DNA of 64,000 bases from Pectobacterium carotovorum (GCF_033898505.1 NZ_JAXAFK010000001.1:496001-560000); one strand, 5' to 3'; shown: positions 31,473-41,404, counted from the first letter of the stretch. Made by a program: numbers and translations. The notes: generated by a model not told the origin, from the sequence alone.

Positions 31473-32351
31473 TTATTCTTCCAATTTTGGTTGAGGGGCA
31501 TCGTCAGGGATTCTGACATGAACCTGGATAATACGGCGGCTGTCTGCCATCGCAACCTTAAACAGGTAACCTTCTATGTCGATGGTTTCGCCTCGGGCAG
31601 GAAGGTGCCCAAAAGACTGCATAACCAAGCCGCCAATGGTATCAACTTCGTCATCGCTGAAGCGTGTGCCGAAAGCCTCATTGAAATCTTCGATATCGGT
31701 TAACGCACGAACGGTGTAAGTCTGGCGATTGAGCTGACGAATATCTCTGTCTTCTTCATCGTCGTATTCATCTTCAATTTCGCCGACAATCAGCTCAAGA
31801 ATATCTTCAATCGTGACCAGGCCGGATACGCCGCCAAATTCATCGATGACAATCGCCATGTGATAACGCAGCGAGCGGAACTCATTCAGCATCCGATCAA
31901 CGCGTTTACTTTCCGGCACAACAACAGCGGAACGCAGGACTTTATCCATACTGAAGGGTTCGGAATCGCTGCGCATAAACGGCAGCAAATCCTTGGCCAT
32001 CAGGATGCCTTCAATGTGGTCTTTATCTTCGCTAATGACGGGGAACCGTGAGTGGGCGGATTCGATAATCACGTCCAGACACTCTTCCAGCGTTTGATCG
32101 CGCTTGAGCGTAATCATCTGCGAGCGAGGGATCATGATGTCGCGTACACGCTGGTCGGCGATATCCATGACGCCTTCGAGCATATCTCGTGTTTCAGGAT
32201 CGATCAGGTCATTCTGTTCGGAATCGCGAATCAGAGTGAGTAAACCGTTACGATCTTTTGGCTCGCCGTGAAAAAGCTGATTAAGAATAAGAGAAAAGAA
32301 GCCCTTTTTGGGACTGGGTGCATCGCTGTTTTGAGAATGGTCGTCGCTCAT
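31473..32351 (-). CDS. corC: CorC/YbeX, CBS-domain protein of Mg/Co homeostasis
   Basis: 292-aa protein with two CBS domains (about 65-190, [15 protein letters not shown] and [20 protein letters not shown]) and a C-terminal CorC_HlyC domain (about 205-285). It has no membrane-spanning DUF21 part, as in E. coli CorC/YbeX. It is linked to cobalt/magnesium efflux and, with YbeY/YbeZ, to ribosome metabolism. It lies between ybeY and lnt. Confidence 0.95.
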   Translation of the reverse strand: MSDDHSQNSDAPSPKKGFFSLILNQLFHGEPKDRNGLLTLIRDSEQNDLIDPETRDMLEGVMDIADQRVRDIMIPRSQMITLKRDQTLEECLDVIIESAHSRFPVISEDKDHIEGILMAKDLLPFMRSDSEPFSMDKVLRSAVVVPESKRVDRMLNEFRSLRYHMAIVIDEFGGVSGLVTIEDILELIVGEIEDEYDDEEDRDIRQLNRQTYTVRALTDIEDFNEAFGTRFSDDEVDTIGGLVMQSFGHLPARGETIDIEGYLFKVAMADSRRIIQVHVRIPDDAPQPKLEE

Positions 32352-32479
32352 GCGTTTTAATTAACATCACTCTTGTTAAGGGATTATTGCCAGCAACTGG
32401 AAACGGCACAGTCGCTGATGTGTAGCAGATAAGTACCCGACATCTTCCCGATCTCGGGCTAGATAAAATGTATTTCTAT

Positions 32480-32959
32480 TTATTCGGTGAGGCCATCTTT
32501 TTCTGCAAGGTAAGGATCGGCATAACCCATACTTTGCATAATCTCGGTTTCCAGCGCTTCCATTTCTTCGGCTTCGCTGTCTTCGATATGGTCATACCCT
32601 AGCAGATGCAGGCTACCATGGACAACCATGTGCGCCCAGTGCTCTTCTACAGTTTTTTCCTGCTCTGCGGCTTCTTGTTCGACAACCTGACGGCAGATGA
32701 TTAAATCGCCAAGCAGAGGAAGTTCGACCTCAGGCGGAGCCTCAAAAGGGAACGACAGCACGTTGGTCGGCTTGTCTTTTCCGCGATAGGTGTTATTCAG
32801 GTCGCGGCTTTCGGCCTCATCCACGATACGGATGGTGACTTCAGCGACTTCCTGAAACTGTGGCAGAACGCCTTCCAGCCAGCGCTGAAAGTCTTTTTCT
32901 TCCGGTAGCCCTTGTGCTTGCTCGCTGGCGATTTGTAAATCGAGAATCACCTGACTCAT
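32480..32959 (-). CDS. ybeY: Endoribonuclease / 16S rRNA maturation factor YbeY
   Basis: 159-aa metal-dependent endoribonuclease for 16S 3'-end maturation and ribosome quality control. The zinc motif [11 protein letters not shown] gives His114, His118 and His124, the same numbering as E. coli. It overlaps the ybeZ stop by 4 nt. Confidence 0.97.
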   Translation of the reverse strand: MSQVILDLQIASEQAQGLPEEKDFQRWLEGVLPQFQEVAEVTIRIVDEAESRDLNNTYRGKDKPTNVLSFPFEAPPEVELPLLGDLIICRQVVEQEAAEQEKTVEEHWAHMVVHGSLHLLGYDHIEDSEAEEMEALETEIMQSMGYADPYLAEKDGLTE

Positions 32960-34014
32960 TTTTGCTCCTGATCTGATGCCGCAGCCTGTGCTTCACGCTT
33001 ACGCTGTTCTGCTAAGGCGTCTTTACGTTTCTGCTCAGCATTTTCCCACGCTTCATAGGCATTCACAATCCGCGCGACCACTGGATGGCGCACCACGTCT
33101 TCGCTGTGGAAAAAGTTAAAGCTGATCTCTTCCACATCGGCCAGCACTTCAATGGCATGGCGTAAACCGGATTTCAGATTCTTCGGCAGATCGATCTGCG
33201 TGACGTCACCGGTAATAACGGCTTTTGAGTTGAACCCGATACGCGTCAGGAACATTTTCATCTGTTCGATGGTGGTATTCTGGCTTTCATCGAGGATGAT
33301 AAAGGCATCGTTCAGCGTTCGGCCACGCATATAAGCCAGTGGCGCGACTTCAATGACGTTACGTTCGATGAGCTTTTCGACACGCTCAAAGCCCAGCATT
33401 TCAAACAGGGCATCATAAAGTGGACGCAGGTAGGGATCGACTTTCTGGCTCAGATCGCCAGGTAAGAAGCCCAGTTTCTCACCGGCTTCGACCGCTGGGC
33501 GCGTGAGCAGGATACGGCGAATATCTTGACGTTCCAATGCATCCACGGCGGCAGCGACGGCTAAGTAGGTTTTCCCCGTACCTGCCGGGCCAACGCCGAA
33601 TGTGATGTCGTGATCGAGAATATTGGCAACATACTGCGCCTGATTTGGCGTGCGAGGCTTGATTACGCCGCGTTTGGTACGGATATTGACCACTTTGCCA
33701 TAGTCAGGAACGTGTTCCGCAGACTGCTCCAGCACGCGGGATTCTTTAATCGCCAGGTGAATTTGCTCAGGATCGATATCACCAATGACGCCACGTACCG
33801 GTGCTGTATCGACATACAGACGTTGCAGAATATCAGCGGCAGCTTGCGTCAGCAGGTTTTTGCCGACCAGTTTAAACTGATTATCCCGGCGATTGATCTC
33901 GATGCCTAAACGACGCTCTAACTGCTTAATATTGTCATCAAATGGACCGCAAAGGCTGAGCAGGCGTTGGTTATCTGCGGGTTCAAGGGCAATCTCTTTT
34001 GTCGTTACGTTCAA
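32956..34014 (-). CDS. ybeZ: PhoH-like ATPase YbeZ
   Basis: 352-aa PhoH-family NTPase with Walker A (GPAGTGKTY) and Walker B ([11 protein letters not shown]); it partners YbeY. A TTG start at 34014 ([16 protein letters not shown]) fits both the E. coli N-terminus and an AAGAGGA ribosome-binding site. A frame open to 34062 adds 16 unmatched residues. A Lys/Glu/Arg-rich tail closes the protein. Confidence 0.95.
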   Translation of the reverse strand: MNVTTKEIALEPADNQRLLSLCGPFDDNIKQLERRLGIEINRRDNQFKLVGKNLLTQAAADILQRLYVDTAPVRGVIGDIDPEQIHLAIKESRVLEQSAEHVPDYGKVVNIRTKRGVIKPRTPNQAQYVANILDHDITFGVGPAGTGKTYLAVAAAVDALERQDIRRILLTRPAVEAGEKLGFLPGDLSQKVDPYLRPLYDALFEMLGFERVEKLIERNVIEVAPLAYMRGRTLNDAFIILDESQNTTIEQMKMFLTRIGFNSKAVITGDVTQIDLPKNLKSGLRHAIEVLADVEEISFNFFHSEDVVRHPVVARIVNAYEAWENAEQKRKDALAEQRKREAQAAASDQEQK

Positions 34015-34350
34015 ATTATTCCTCTTGAGCGTTACTGTGCTGACGCTATTCTGCCCGCACAAAATGAACAGTTGTCAGACGGCCTGATGTGTCCGCCATA
34101 TGAATGAATTATTCATCGTGAATGCCCGATGGCGCAAGTCACAATAATGATATTGGGATGCCGCCTCGCAAAAGCAAATGTAAGCGCGATGAAATTGAAA
34201 CAGATGATTAAGAGGATCTGTCGCAAGAAAACGTCTGCGCGTTTTTAACGTCTCTAGCGATGGCCCAAAGGGTGTCGGACATCTTTATCCGTCATAAAAA
34301 ATGGGTGGCAAAGCCACCCATTATCACGCTAAGACGTTGGTGATTGTCGA
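34015..34350. other. Intergenic stretch between miaB and ybeZ
   Basis: 336 bp with the miaB terminator at its right end and no supported gene. The ybeZ promoter should lie here; I could not fix a clear -35/-10 pair. Confidence 0.4.
34296..34321 (-). terminator. Rho-independent terminator of miaB
   Basis: Minus strand: ATGGGTGGC-TTT-GCCACCCAT followed by TTTTT, 30 nt past the miaB stop. Confidence 0.92.
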
Positions 34351-35775
34351 TTACGGCTGATAGAACCCGACGCCAATCTCATTCTCTTTGCGGGTACGCG
34401 CGATTACGGAAGACGGTGACTCGTGTACGCGCAGATCCATTTGATCTTCGGTGCGGACCACGATGCCGCGCAGCGAGTTGGTATAAACATCAACGATTTC
34501 CACATCGACGAATTTACCGATCATATCTGGCGTGCCTTCGAAGTTGACGACGCGGTTATTTTCCGTACGGCCAGACAGCTCCATCACGCTCTTACGCGAG
34601 GTACCTTCCACCAGAATACGCTGGACGGTACCCAACATGAGGCGGCTGAAGCGCATTGCCTGCTGCGTGATGCGCTCTTGCAGAAGGTACAAACGCTGCT
34701 TTTTCTCTTCTTCCGGCACGTCATCGACCATGTCCGCAGCCGGTGTTCCCGGACGGGCGGAATAGACAAAGCTGTAGCTCATATCGAAATTCACATCGGC
34801 AATCAGCTTCATCGTTTGTTCAAAGTCAGCCTGCGTTTCGCCAGGGAAGCCGACGATAAAGTCAGAACTGATCAGGATGCCCGGACGCGCGTTATGCAGC
34901 TTACGGATAATCGCTTTGTATTCCAGCGCGGTATGGCGACGTTTCATCATCGTCAGCACGCGGTCAGAACCGCTTTGCACCGGTAAATGCAGGAAGCTGA
35001 CCAGTTCGGGCGTGTCTTCATAGACGCTGATAATATCGTCTGTGAATTCAATGGGATGGCTGGTGGTAAAACGGATACGGTCGATCCCGTCAATAGCGGC
35101 GACCAGACGCAGCAGTTCGGCAAAAGAACAAATTTCACCGTCATAAGTTTCGCCGCGATAGGCGTTAACGTTCTGTCCCAGCAGGTTGACTTCACGTACG
35201 CCTTGCGCTGCCAGTTGAGCGATTTCAAACAACACATCATCGCATGGGCGGCTAACTTCTTCGCCGCGGGTATAAGGCACAACGCAGAATGTGCAATATT
35301 TATTGCAGCCTTCCATGATGGAGACGAACGCCGTTGGCCCTTCGGCGCGCGGTTCTGGCAGACGGTCAAATTTTTCGATTTCAGGGAAACTGATATCAAC
35401 GATAGGGCTGCGGGTGCCCTGAACGTGGTTAATCATTTCCGGCAGGCGGTGCAAGGTTTGCGGGCCAAAGATAACGTCAACATAGTGCGCACGTTCGCGA
35501 ATATGCGCGCCTTCCTGTGATGCCACACAGCCACCGACGCCAATGATCAAATTCGGATTGAGATCTTTCAGCGTTTTCCAGCGGCCAAGTTGATGGAAGA
35601 CCTTTTCCTGCGCCTTTTCACGGATCGAACAGGTATTGAGCAGCAGGACATCGGCTTCTTCAGCGATTTCAGTCAGCTCATAGCCGTGCGTACTTCCCAG
35701 TAAATCAGCCATCTTCGATGAATCGTACTCATTCATCTGACAGCCCCAGGTTTTAATAAGCAGTTTTTTTGTCAT
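34351..35775 (-). CDS. miaB: tRNA-2-methylthio-N6-dimethylallyladenosine synthase MiaB
   Basis: 474-aa radical-SAM methylthiotransferase acting on A37 of tRNAs that read UNN codons. Cysteines fall in [14 protein letters not shown] (12), [20 protein letters not shown] and the radical-SAM motif GCNKYCTFC; a TRAM domain closes the protein. The ATG at 35775 gives the E. coli length of 474; the upstream in-frame extension to 35871 runs into an ERIC element. Confidence 0.96.
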   Translation of the reverse strand: MTKKLLIKTWGCQMNEYDSSKMADLLGSTHGYELTEIAEEADVLLLNTCSIREKAQEKVFHQLGRWKTLKDLNPNLIIGVGGCVASQEGAHIRERAHYVDVIFGPQTLHRLPEMINHVQGTRSPIVDISFPEIEKFDRLPEPRAEGPTAFVSIMEGCNKYCTFCVVPYTRGEEVSRPCDDVLFEIAQLAAQGVREVNLLGQNVNAYRGETYDGEICSFAELLRLVAAIDGIDRIRFTTSHPIEFTDDIISVYEDTPELVSFLHLPVQSGSDRVLTMMKRRHTALEYKAIIRKLHNARPGILISSDFIVGFPGETQADFEQTMKLIADVNFDMSYSFVYSARPGTPAADMVDDVPEEEKKQRLYLLQERITQQAMRFSRLMLGTVQRILVEGTSRKSVMELSGRTENNRVVNFEGTPDMIGKFVDVEIVDVYTNSLRGIVVRTEDQMDLRVHESPSSVIARTRKENEIGVGFYQP

Positions 35776-35817
35776 CGACTTGCCATTACTCAGTGCGGAT
35801 AAGAAAGATTCCCCTCG

Positions 35818-35941
35818 CCCGTCATACTTCAAGTTACAGGTGTGTTGGCTTTCTTCACTCACCCCAGTCACTTACTTGTGTAAGCTCTTGGGGATTCGTT
35901 GCGTCGCCGCCTTCCTGTAACCCGAATTATTTAGGGGGTAT
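35818..35941. repeat. ERIC element upstream of miaB
   Basis: About 124 bp, uninterrupted. The core CACTCACCCCAGTCACTTAC and TGTAAGCTCTTGGGGATTC match ERIC; the outer arms GTCATACTTCAAGTT and CCCGAATTATTTAGG show a few changes. It lies 42 bp from the miaB start and may reach its promoter. Confidence 0.92.
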
Positions 35942-36124
35942 TCGGGGCGGTATTGTAATCGTTCGCTGACGTTGTGACCAGCACCGGAAACCGTGCTGAT
36001 TTGATAACCCCTTACTTTCTATAAAAATGCGGCTTTTCTGAAAAATCACCCGCAGATCCAGTACACTACTTTCATGCACTTTTACTGGTGTGAATACACC
36101 AGAACCAGAGAGGATAAAGCCAAT

Positions 36125-37291
36125 ATGCATTACGATGCGATTGTGGTTGGCGGTGGCATGGTCGGCGCGGCTGCGGCGCTTGGGCTGGCACAGCAAGGAT
36201 TTCAGATTGCGGTGGTTGAGCAGGAAATGCCTACGCCGTTTGATGCCGCCAGCCCGCCAGATTTACGGATCTCGGCGATTGGCTACGCGTCGGTTGCGCT
36301 GCTGAAAGAGTTGGGTGCCTGGCAGCGAGTGCAGCAGATGCGCAGCGCGCCTTACCGCCGACTGGAAACCTGGGAATGGGCGAATGCCAGAGTCGTTTTC
36401 GATGCTGCCGACATTCATCTGCCCGAACTGGGGTTTATGGTGGAAAACCGCGTGCTGCAATTGGCGCTCTGGGAAAGTTTGCAGGAAGAGGAACGCTGCC
36501 AATGTTACTGCCCGGCCGCGCCGCAGAACCTGCAACGCACCGATGATGGCTGGTGTTTACAGCTTGCCGATGGGCAACAGCTGACGGCTGCGCTGGTGAT
36601 TGGCGCTGATGGCGCGAACTCTCAGGTTCGCCAGTGGGCGGGGATTGGTATCAGCGGCTGGCAGTATCGTCAGTCTTGTATGTTGATTGGTATTGAGACT
36701 TCGCAACCTCAGCAGGATGTGACCTGGCAGCAGTTCACGCCGAGCGGCCCACGCGCGTTTTTACCGCTGTTTGACCAGTGGGGATCGCTGGTGTGGTATG
36801 ACAGCCCGCAGCGTATTCGCCAGCTTCAGGCGATGCCGCTTGCTCAGTTGGATAAAGAAATTGCGGCTGCTTTTCCTGAGCGATTGGGCACGGTCAAGGC
36901 GCTTTCCGCTGGATCATTCCCGCTGGTCAGACGCCATGCGCAAACCTATATCAAGCCCGGTTTGGTGCTGCTGGGTGATGCCGCGCATACCATCAATCCT
37001 CTGGCGGGGCAGGGCGTTAATCTGGGATATCGTGACGTTGAGGCGCTGCTGGATGTGCTAATCAACGCGCGTAATGCTGGAGAAGCGTGGGCTTCTGAGC
37101 GTGTGTTACGCCGCTATCAGTGTCGCCGTATGCCGGATAATCTAATGATGCAAAGCGGGATGGATCTCTTCTATAACGCGTTCAGTAACGCGCTACCACC
37201 GCTGAGCTTTGCCCGCAATATGGCGCTGATAGTTGCACAGCGCGCTGGCGTGTTAAAGCAGCGCGCGTTGAAATATGCCATTGGCGTCTGA
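36125..37291 (+). CDS. ubiF: 3-demethoxyubiquinol 3-hydroxylase UbiF
   Basis: 388-aa FAD monooxygenase for the last ring hydroxylation of ubiquinone. An N-terminal dinucleotide fold (DAIVVGGGMVGAAAALGLA), the DG motif (VIGADGANSQVR) and the GD motif (LLGDAAHTINPLAGQGVNLG) are present. The start at 36125 has an AGAGGATAAAG leader. UbiF neighbours the tRNA-Gln operon in E. coli too; here a prophage separates them. Confidence 0.93.
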   Translation: MHYDAIVVGGGMVGAAAALGLAQQGFQIAVVEQEMPTPFDAASPPDLRISAIGYASVALLKELGAWQRVQQMRSAPYRRLETWEWANARVVFDAADIHLPELGFMVENRVLQLALWESLQEEERCQCYCPAAPQNLQRTDDGWCLQLADGQQLTAALVIGADGANSQVRQWAGIGISGWQYRQSCMLIGIETSQPQQDVTWQQFTPSGPRAFLPLFDQWGSLVWYDSPQRIRQLQAMPLAQLDKEIAAAFPERLGTVKALSAGSFPLVRRHAQTYIKPGLVLLGDAAHTINPLAGQGVNLGYRDVEALLDVLINARNAGEAWASERVLRRYQCRRMPDNLMMQSGMDLFYNAFSNALPPLSFARNMALIVAQRAGVLKQRALKYAIGV

Positions 37292-37313
37292 TGAATAACG
37301 AGGACGCCGCCCG

Positions 37314-37946
37314 CTACAGCACGGGCTCGGCGGTGAAGATAATATCGGTGTCCTCATTGGTTGTTGCTGTAAAGCGAACCTTTCCTAACTGCCGCATGCC
37401 TTTACCTGAGGCCTGGCTATCCTGAAGCAGGCCGAACATCATCTCGGTCACCTCAGGGCTTTCGAGGCTATTTTCACCTGATGACGTGTTCTCACTCAAT
37501 AACGCAGAAAACGCAGCAGTGACGATTTGCAGATTCTGCCTTGTTGCTTCAGGGGATTCTGACGTGGCGTTGAGTATCACAAGTCCATTAAGCTGTTGGC
37601 TTTTACTCTCTACCGACCCAATTAATCCGACGTGCTCGTTAAAAATATGCTGAAAGTCATCGACGGACGTTCCCTTTTCCAGATTAATGGCTAATTTGAG
37701 AGGGATATTGAGTTTCGTCAGATTGGCATTCATCCGGTCAGCGAACGTTTGCGACGACATCTTGAAAGAAGGAACGCTGGCAGCATAAGTCGGTGTGATG
37801 AAGCAAAACAGCAGCGCCACGCTGAATAGCAGCTTGGTTAAGTGTGCACGTATGACAGACCATTGCGATTGGCCGACGTCATTCTGTTGTTGCAGCACAA
37901 CGTGGTTGAAATCATGAATAACAGAGGATGTCGATAAAACCTTCAT
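37314..37946 (-). CDS. Hypothetical exported protein between ubiF and the prophage
   Basis: I do not recognise this protein. From the ATG at 37946 it has 210 aa. An unusually long polar N-terminus (about 38 residues) precedes a hydrophobic stretch (KLLFSVALLFCFITPTYA) that ends in a good signal-peptidase-like site, so either a shorter start is used or the segment is a signal anchor. The rest is Ser/Thr-rich with no Cys after the hydrophobic stretch. It is convergent with ubiF and outside the att duplication, so it belongs to the host side. Confidence 0.6.
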   Translation of the reverse strand: MKVLSTSSVIHDFNHVVLQQQNDVGQSQWSVIRAHLTKLLFSVALLFCFITPTYAASVPSFKMSSQTFADRMNANLTKLNIPLKLAINLEKGTSVDDFQHIFNEHVGLIGSVESKSQQLNGLVILNATSESPEATRQNLQIVTAAFSALLSENTSSGENSLESPEVTEMMFGLLQDSQASGKGMRQLGKVRFTATTNEDTDIIFTAEPVL

Positions 37947-38020
37947 GCCCGCCCTTTTAGGAAAATCGAATGATTGGTTTGGATATGTTAGCACCAGACC
38001 ATGTTAATACCAGACATAAC

Positions 38021-38057
38021 AAAACGGGGCGACGTCTTTCGACTGTCGCCCCGTTTC
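38021..38057 (-). terminator. Original terminator of the tRNA operon (left of the prophage)
   Basis: CGGGGCGAC pairs with GTCGCCCCG and the minus strand continues with TTTTG. A close copy sits at the other end of the prophage, so the att homology includes the terminator. Confidence 0.8.
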
Positions 38058-38058
38058 T

Positions 38059-38129
38059 TTGCTGTTTTACCAGCTTTATTTGGCTGGGGTACGAGGATTC
38101 GAACCTCGGAATGCCGGAATCAGAATCCG
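38059..38129. repeat. Prophage att repeat, left copy
   Basis: 71 bp identical to 48263-48333. It runs from TTGCTGTTTTACCAGC in the tRNA 3' flank through the tRNA 3' half. Weaker homology extends leftward over the terminator, to about 109 bp in all. Confidence 0.93.
38081..38129 (-). pseudogene. 3' fragment of tRNA-Gln left by prophage integration
   Basis: 49 nt from CCA back through the T arm, variable region and part of the anticodon arm (GATTCTGATTCC context). The 5' half is replaced by prophage sequence. The complete gene is rebuilt at the right end. Confidence 0.9.
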
Positions 38130-38219
38130 TAACATGGCCTAATGAAATCAATTAATTACATTAAATACAATGAGCTATGAATTTTATCTGTGTTTTTATA
38201 CAGTATTAAATATTTGCGA

Positions 38220-38239
38220 TGCCGCCATTTTTGCCGCCA
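38220..38239. other. Candidate integrase arm-type sites (left)
   Basis: Two direct copies of TGCCGCCA spaced 12 bp, between the left att core and the integrase stop. A similar pair (TGTCGCCA, spaced 11 bp) lies beside the right core. Paired short direct repeats flanking the core are typical arm-binding sites for tyrosine recombinases; this is inference. Confidence 0.5.
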
Positions 38240-38240
38240 T

Positions 38241-39245
38241 TCAGGAAGCCAGCGGATTCAGGCGTAGTGCGTCTTCCAGATGGTTGGGGCTGAAGTGGGC
38301 GTAACGCATCGTCATCTTAATATCGGTGTGGCCGAGGATGCGTTGCAGTACCAGAATGTTGCCACCGTTCATCATAAAGTGGCTGGCAAACTTGTGGCGC
38401 AGAACATGGGAAGACTGCCCAGCAGGTAAGACAATATCAGCCCGTTCCATTGCTTTCCTGAATGCGTTATAGCAGCCGCTGAATAACCGCCCGTTATTTT
38501 TGGGGAGTGCGTTATACAGCGTTTCGCTGATCGACACGGTACGGTTACGTTTGCCTTTGGTTTTGGTAAACGTCACTCGGTAGGGTGAAAGCTGAAAGCG
38601 GGTTAACTCTTCCGCTTCTGACCAGCGTGCACCGGTAGACAAACACAGCTTAACAATCAATAACAGGTCTTTGGCTTTGCTGGCTTCGCATTCGTACAGT
38701 AGCCTGGCGATCTAGTCTTTTTGTAAAAAGGCCATCTCACTTTCGGAGGTTTTATATGGCCGGACGCTTTCTAACGGGTTGGCTGCGTTCCATTCGCCGA
38801 TTCGCGCCAGTTCGTTGAACAGCGCCCGAAAGTACGACAATTCACGGTTAACAGTGGTCGGGCTGATTTTTGCCTCACGGCCATTGTGGGATATTTCGCC
38901 GTTAAGCCGCTTTTCACGGTAGACGGAAAAATCACGGGCAGTGAAGTCGGTTCCCAACGGATCGCCCAATGAGGTGGCGGCACAGTCCAGAATGCTCTTT
39001 CTTCCTTCACCATCATTCAGCGTGATGCCGTGGGCGCGATACCACACATCAATCAGGTCAGACAGTTTGCGCGCGTCGCGTTTCTCTGCCGTCCACGGTT
39101 TGTTTTCCGCTTGTTCCATGGTGAAGCGTTCAAAGGCGACGGCTTCCCCTTTGGTAGCAAACTGCTTACGCACCCGTTTGCCTTCACGTCCGTGCGGGTA
39201 GCACTCACACAACCATTTTCCTGATGCTTGTTTACGAACTGCCAT
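38241..39245 (-). pseudogene. int: P2-family tyrosine integrase interrupted by an in-frame amber codon
   Basis: The full frame is 334 codons, close to the P2 Int length. The N-terminal part (codons 1-177) holds the arm- and core-binding domains. Codon 178 (38712-38714) is TAG in the sequence FLQKD-stop-IARLLYECEASK. The same frame then continues with the complete catalytic domain: Arg in STGARWSEAEEL, HVLRHKFASHFM, LGHTDIKMTMRYAHF (nucleophile Tyr). One base change (GAG to TAG is likely) explains it. Unless suppressed, the catalytic part is not made and the element cannot excise on its own. Confidence 0.9.
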
Positions 39246-39338
39246 ACAGCCCCCTGTTAACTGAGGGCTGTATTTTTACTGTATATAAAGCCAGTAATCA
39301 ATGTGTGAATAGATATTTTCAAACATTGTGATTGTGTT

Positions 39339-40862
39339 TTAATCAAAAGAAACCGCAAGTTCAATGGCATCAATATAGTCAGCTATATCATAGACTTGAT
39401 AGCTTTCATTATCTAAAAGTAAAGTGGCTTGCTGTATTTTAATGTAATTAGAAACCGGTATTTCTGGCCTGTTAGGTATTTCTAATAAGGGGTTTTTTTC
39501 TCTTTTATATATATCTCTCTGTATTTTATTTCTATATGTGAAAAAATCAATAGCGATTTCTGTATAATTCTTTGCTCCAATAGTTATTGTTTTTTCTTGT
39601 AAATGATTATGTGTATGAAATCCATCATTTGACACTAGGTAATCGATATTAGTATTCTCAGCACTACTATCAATAATTAATTCAAAATCACCATGATGAA
39701 AATCTCTAAGATTTGTTTTTTCCAGAATTAGATCGGTTATTGGCTTTGAACGATAAGACCTGTTTGTTAATTGATTGAATAAGTCAATGTCCATGTCATG
39801 TATTATCATCAGAGTTAAAAGTAAAATATAATCAAACTTCTTCTTGTTTGTTTTTTTTGATGTGAGAAGATCAAATATTCTATCTAAGTTTCTTTTAGAG
39901 TCTCTAATATTTAATTTAAAGGAACTCAGAACACTAGAGCAGTTGATAGATATATGTTCTAATTTTGTTGGTTTAGGGATTATGATATTTTTTATATCTT
40001 CAAAATTATCAAAAATTCGTTCTTTGGTTAATTCTAGTGTTATGTCGTTTAGATTAGGAGTGTGGAGTGAGAATCGCCTATGAAAAAAACGGCCAAGATA
40101 TAAATTAGCATCGAACCCTTCGCCATATATATTTTTAATAGAGTGTTGAAGTTGGTTTGTGTCAGTTGCAATAATAAAAATAAAACCATCAACATTAAAT
40201 ATATGCTTAACTATCTCCAGTAAAGATATTGCATAATCGGGTCTGCATCTATCCAATTCATCAATGAATATAAATATTGGAGGTTTAAATCCTTTGTTAA
40301 AACTAATGTCAGCCCACTTCTTAAGCTCTTTTTTAAGTGTTTCGATAGATTTGATCTTTTCTCTGTGTTCTTCTAATAAAATAGTAGCTGCTGTTTTTGC
40401 AAGAGTATCAATCTCTTCAATGCCGACATGTTTTTTTATTAGTCCTGAGACTATTTCTGGAACAACTCCTTTAGCAAATCTACCGATTGATTCTCCCACC
40501 CTTAATAATTTCCTATCCAAATTCCCAGCATAAAATTCAAGTTGGCTTATTAATGATGAAAATAATGTTAAAAATGCATCATCGGAGAAATCCTGCTTCC
40601 ATGCATCAACGTAAATGCATGGGTGATGATTTTTTAATGATAAATAGAGTCGCCTAGTAAAGTAGCTTTTGCCTGAACCCCATTCAGCATTTAAGTTTAT
40701 GACGGTGTTTTTATTTTCTTGTTGAATTAGATAGTAATAGAGGTATTCTGCATATCTTTGTCTATCTAAAGTATCAATACTTAATGTTTCATTCTCACCG
40801 TCTAAAGAAAATATTACTTCTTTTGTCCAGTCGAGATCTAAGTTAAACTTATTATTGCTCAT
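39339..40862 (-). CDS. KAP-family P-loop NTPase, prophage cargo
   Basis: 507-aa P-loop NTPase of the KAP type: Walker A AEWGSGKS (59-66), a WKQDFSDDA segment after it (88-96), and extended Walker B FIFIDELDRCRP (197-208), followed by the DTNQL sensor region. Many KAP proteins carry membrane helices between Walker A and B; this one has none clear enough, so it may be cytosolic. Base composition is much more AT-rich than phage or host neighbours, which marks it as a late arrival. It lies downstream of the BRCT gene (49-nt gap) between the repressor and int. KAP proteins include phage-exclusion factor PifA, so defence is a reasonable guess, not shown. Confidence 0.85.
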   Translation of the reverse strand: MSNNKFNLDLDWTKEVIFSLDGENETLSIDTLDRQRYAEYLYYYLIQQENKNTVINLNAEWGSGKSYFTRRLYLSLKNHHPCIYVDAWKQDFSDDAFLTLFSSLISQLEFYAGNLDRKLLRVGESIGRFAKGVVPEIVSGLIKKHVGIEEIDTLAKTAATILLEEHREKIKSIETLKKELKKWADISFNKGFKPPIFIFIDELDRCRPDYAISLLEIVKHIFNVDGFIFIIATDTNQLQHSIKNIYGEGFDANLYLGRFFHRRFSLHTPNLNDITLELTKERIFDNFEDIKNIIIPKPTKLEHISINCSSVLSSFKLNIRDSKRNLDRIFDLLTSKKTNKKKFDYILLLTLMIIHDMDIDLFNQLTNRSYRSKPITDLILEKTNLRDFHHGDFELIIDSSAENTNIDYLVSNDGFHTHNHLQEKTITIGAKNYTEIAIDFFTYRNKIQRDIYKREKNPLLEIPNRPEIPVSNYIKIQQATLLLDNESYQVYDIADYIDAIELAVSFD

Positions 40863-40911
40863 GATTTTTTCTCGATATTATATTCTTACATGAATTTTTG
40901 TATGGGTTTTA

Positions 40912-41394
40912 TTATTCTGCTATTTCACCAGTCTCTACAAAGCTCATAAACTGTTCTTCATTGAAAATCAGGATTCCCATGTTTCTGGCGTCTCTGATCT
41001 TTGTTGGTCCTGCATTATAGCCATAGCAAAGTAATTTTAAGTGCTTGGTTACGGATTTCCTGACAATCATATCCTTTGATGAGGCTATTTTTTCTAGCTC
41101 TGCGCGTCTTTCTTTTTTAAAGCCTGTAAAGCAAATGTCGAAGGTTTCTTCTTTAGGCTTCTTTATATAAAACTCACCAGAATCAATCCCTTGATTTATG
41201 TAGTTTTCTGCATTTTGTATAGAGTCGAAAAATTTAATTACTCTATCGGTACGAAACGTTTTTAGTTTACGTTCATCCCCATCAAGTAAACTTGTTCCTT
41301 GAAAATAATCTCCGTTTGTTGTCATATCTTCAATTGATTGGACTTTAACCATATCCCTTGTATTTACATATACAAAGATCTTCCTATCATTCAT
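40912..41394 (-). CDS. BRCT-domain protein with WYL-like N-terminus, prophage cargo
   Basis: 160 aa. The C-terminal half (about 84-153) reads as a BRCT domain: FDICFTGFKKERRAELEKIA, a basic middle, LCYGYNAGPTKIRDARNMGI, then ILIFNEEQF. The N-terminal half ends in FRTDRVIKFFD (47-57), like the FRxDRI end of WYL-type domains. BRCT modules bind phosphopeptides or DNA breaks; WYL modules sense ligands or nucleic acid. It starts 10 nt after the repressor stop and is followed by the KAP NTPase, so all three are probably one lysogenic transcript. It is AT-rich like the KAP gene. I know no exact match. Confidence 0.8.
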   Translation of the reverse strand: MNDRKIFVYVNTRDMVKVQSIEDMTTNGDYFQGTSLLDGDERKLKTFRTDRVIKFFDSIQNAENYINQGIDSGEFYIKKPKEETFDICFTGFKKERRAELEKIASSKDMIVRKSVTKHLKLLCYGYNAGPTKIRDARNMGILIFNEEQFMSFVETGEIAE

Positions 41395-41404
41395 ATCGAT
41401 ATCC

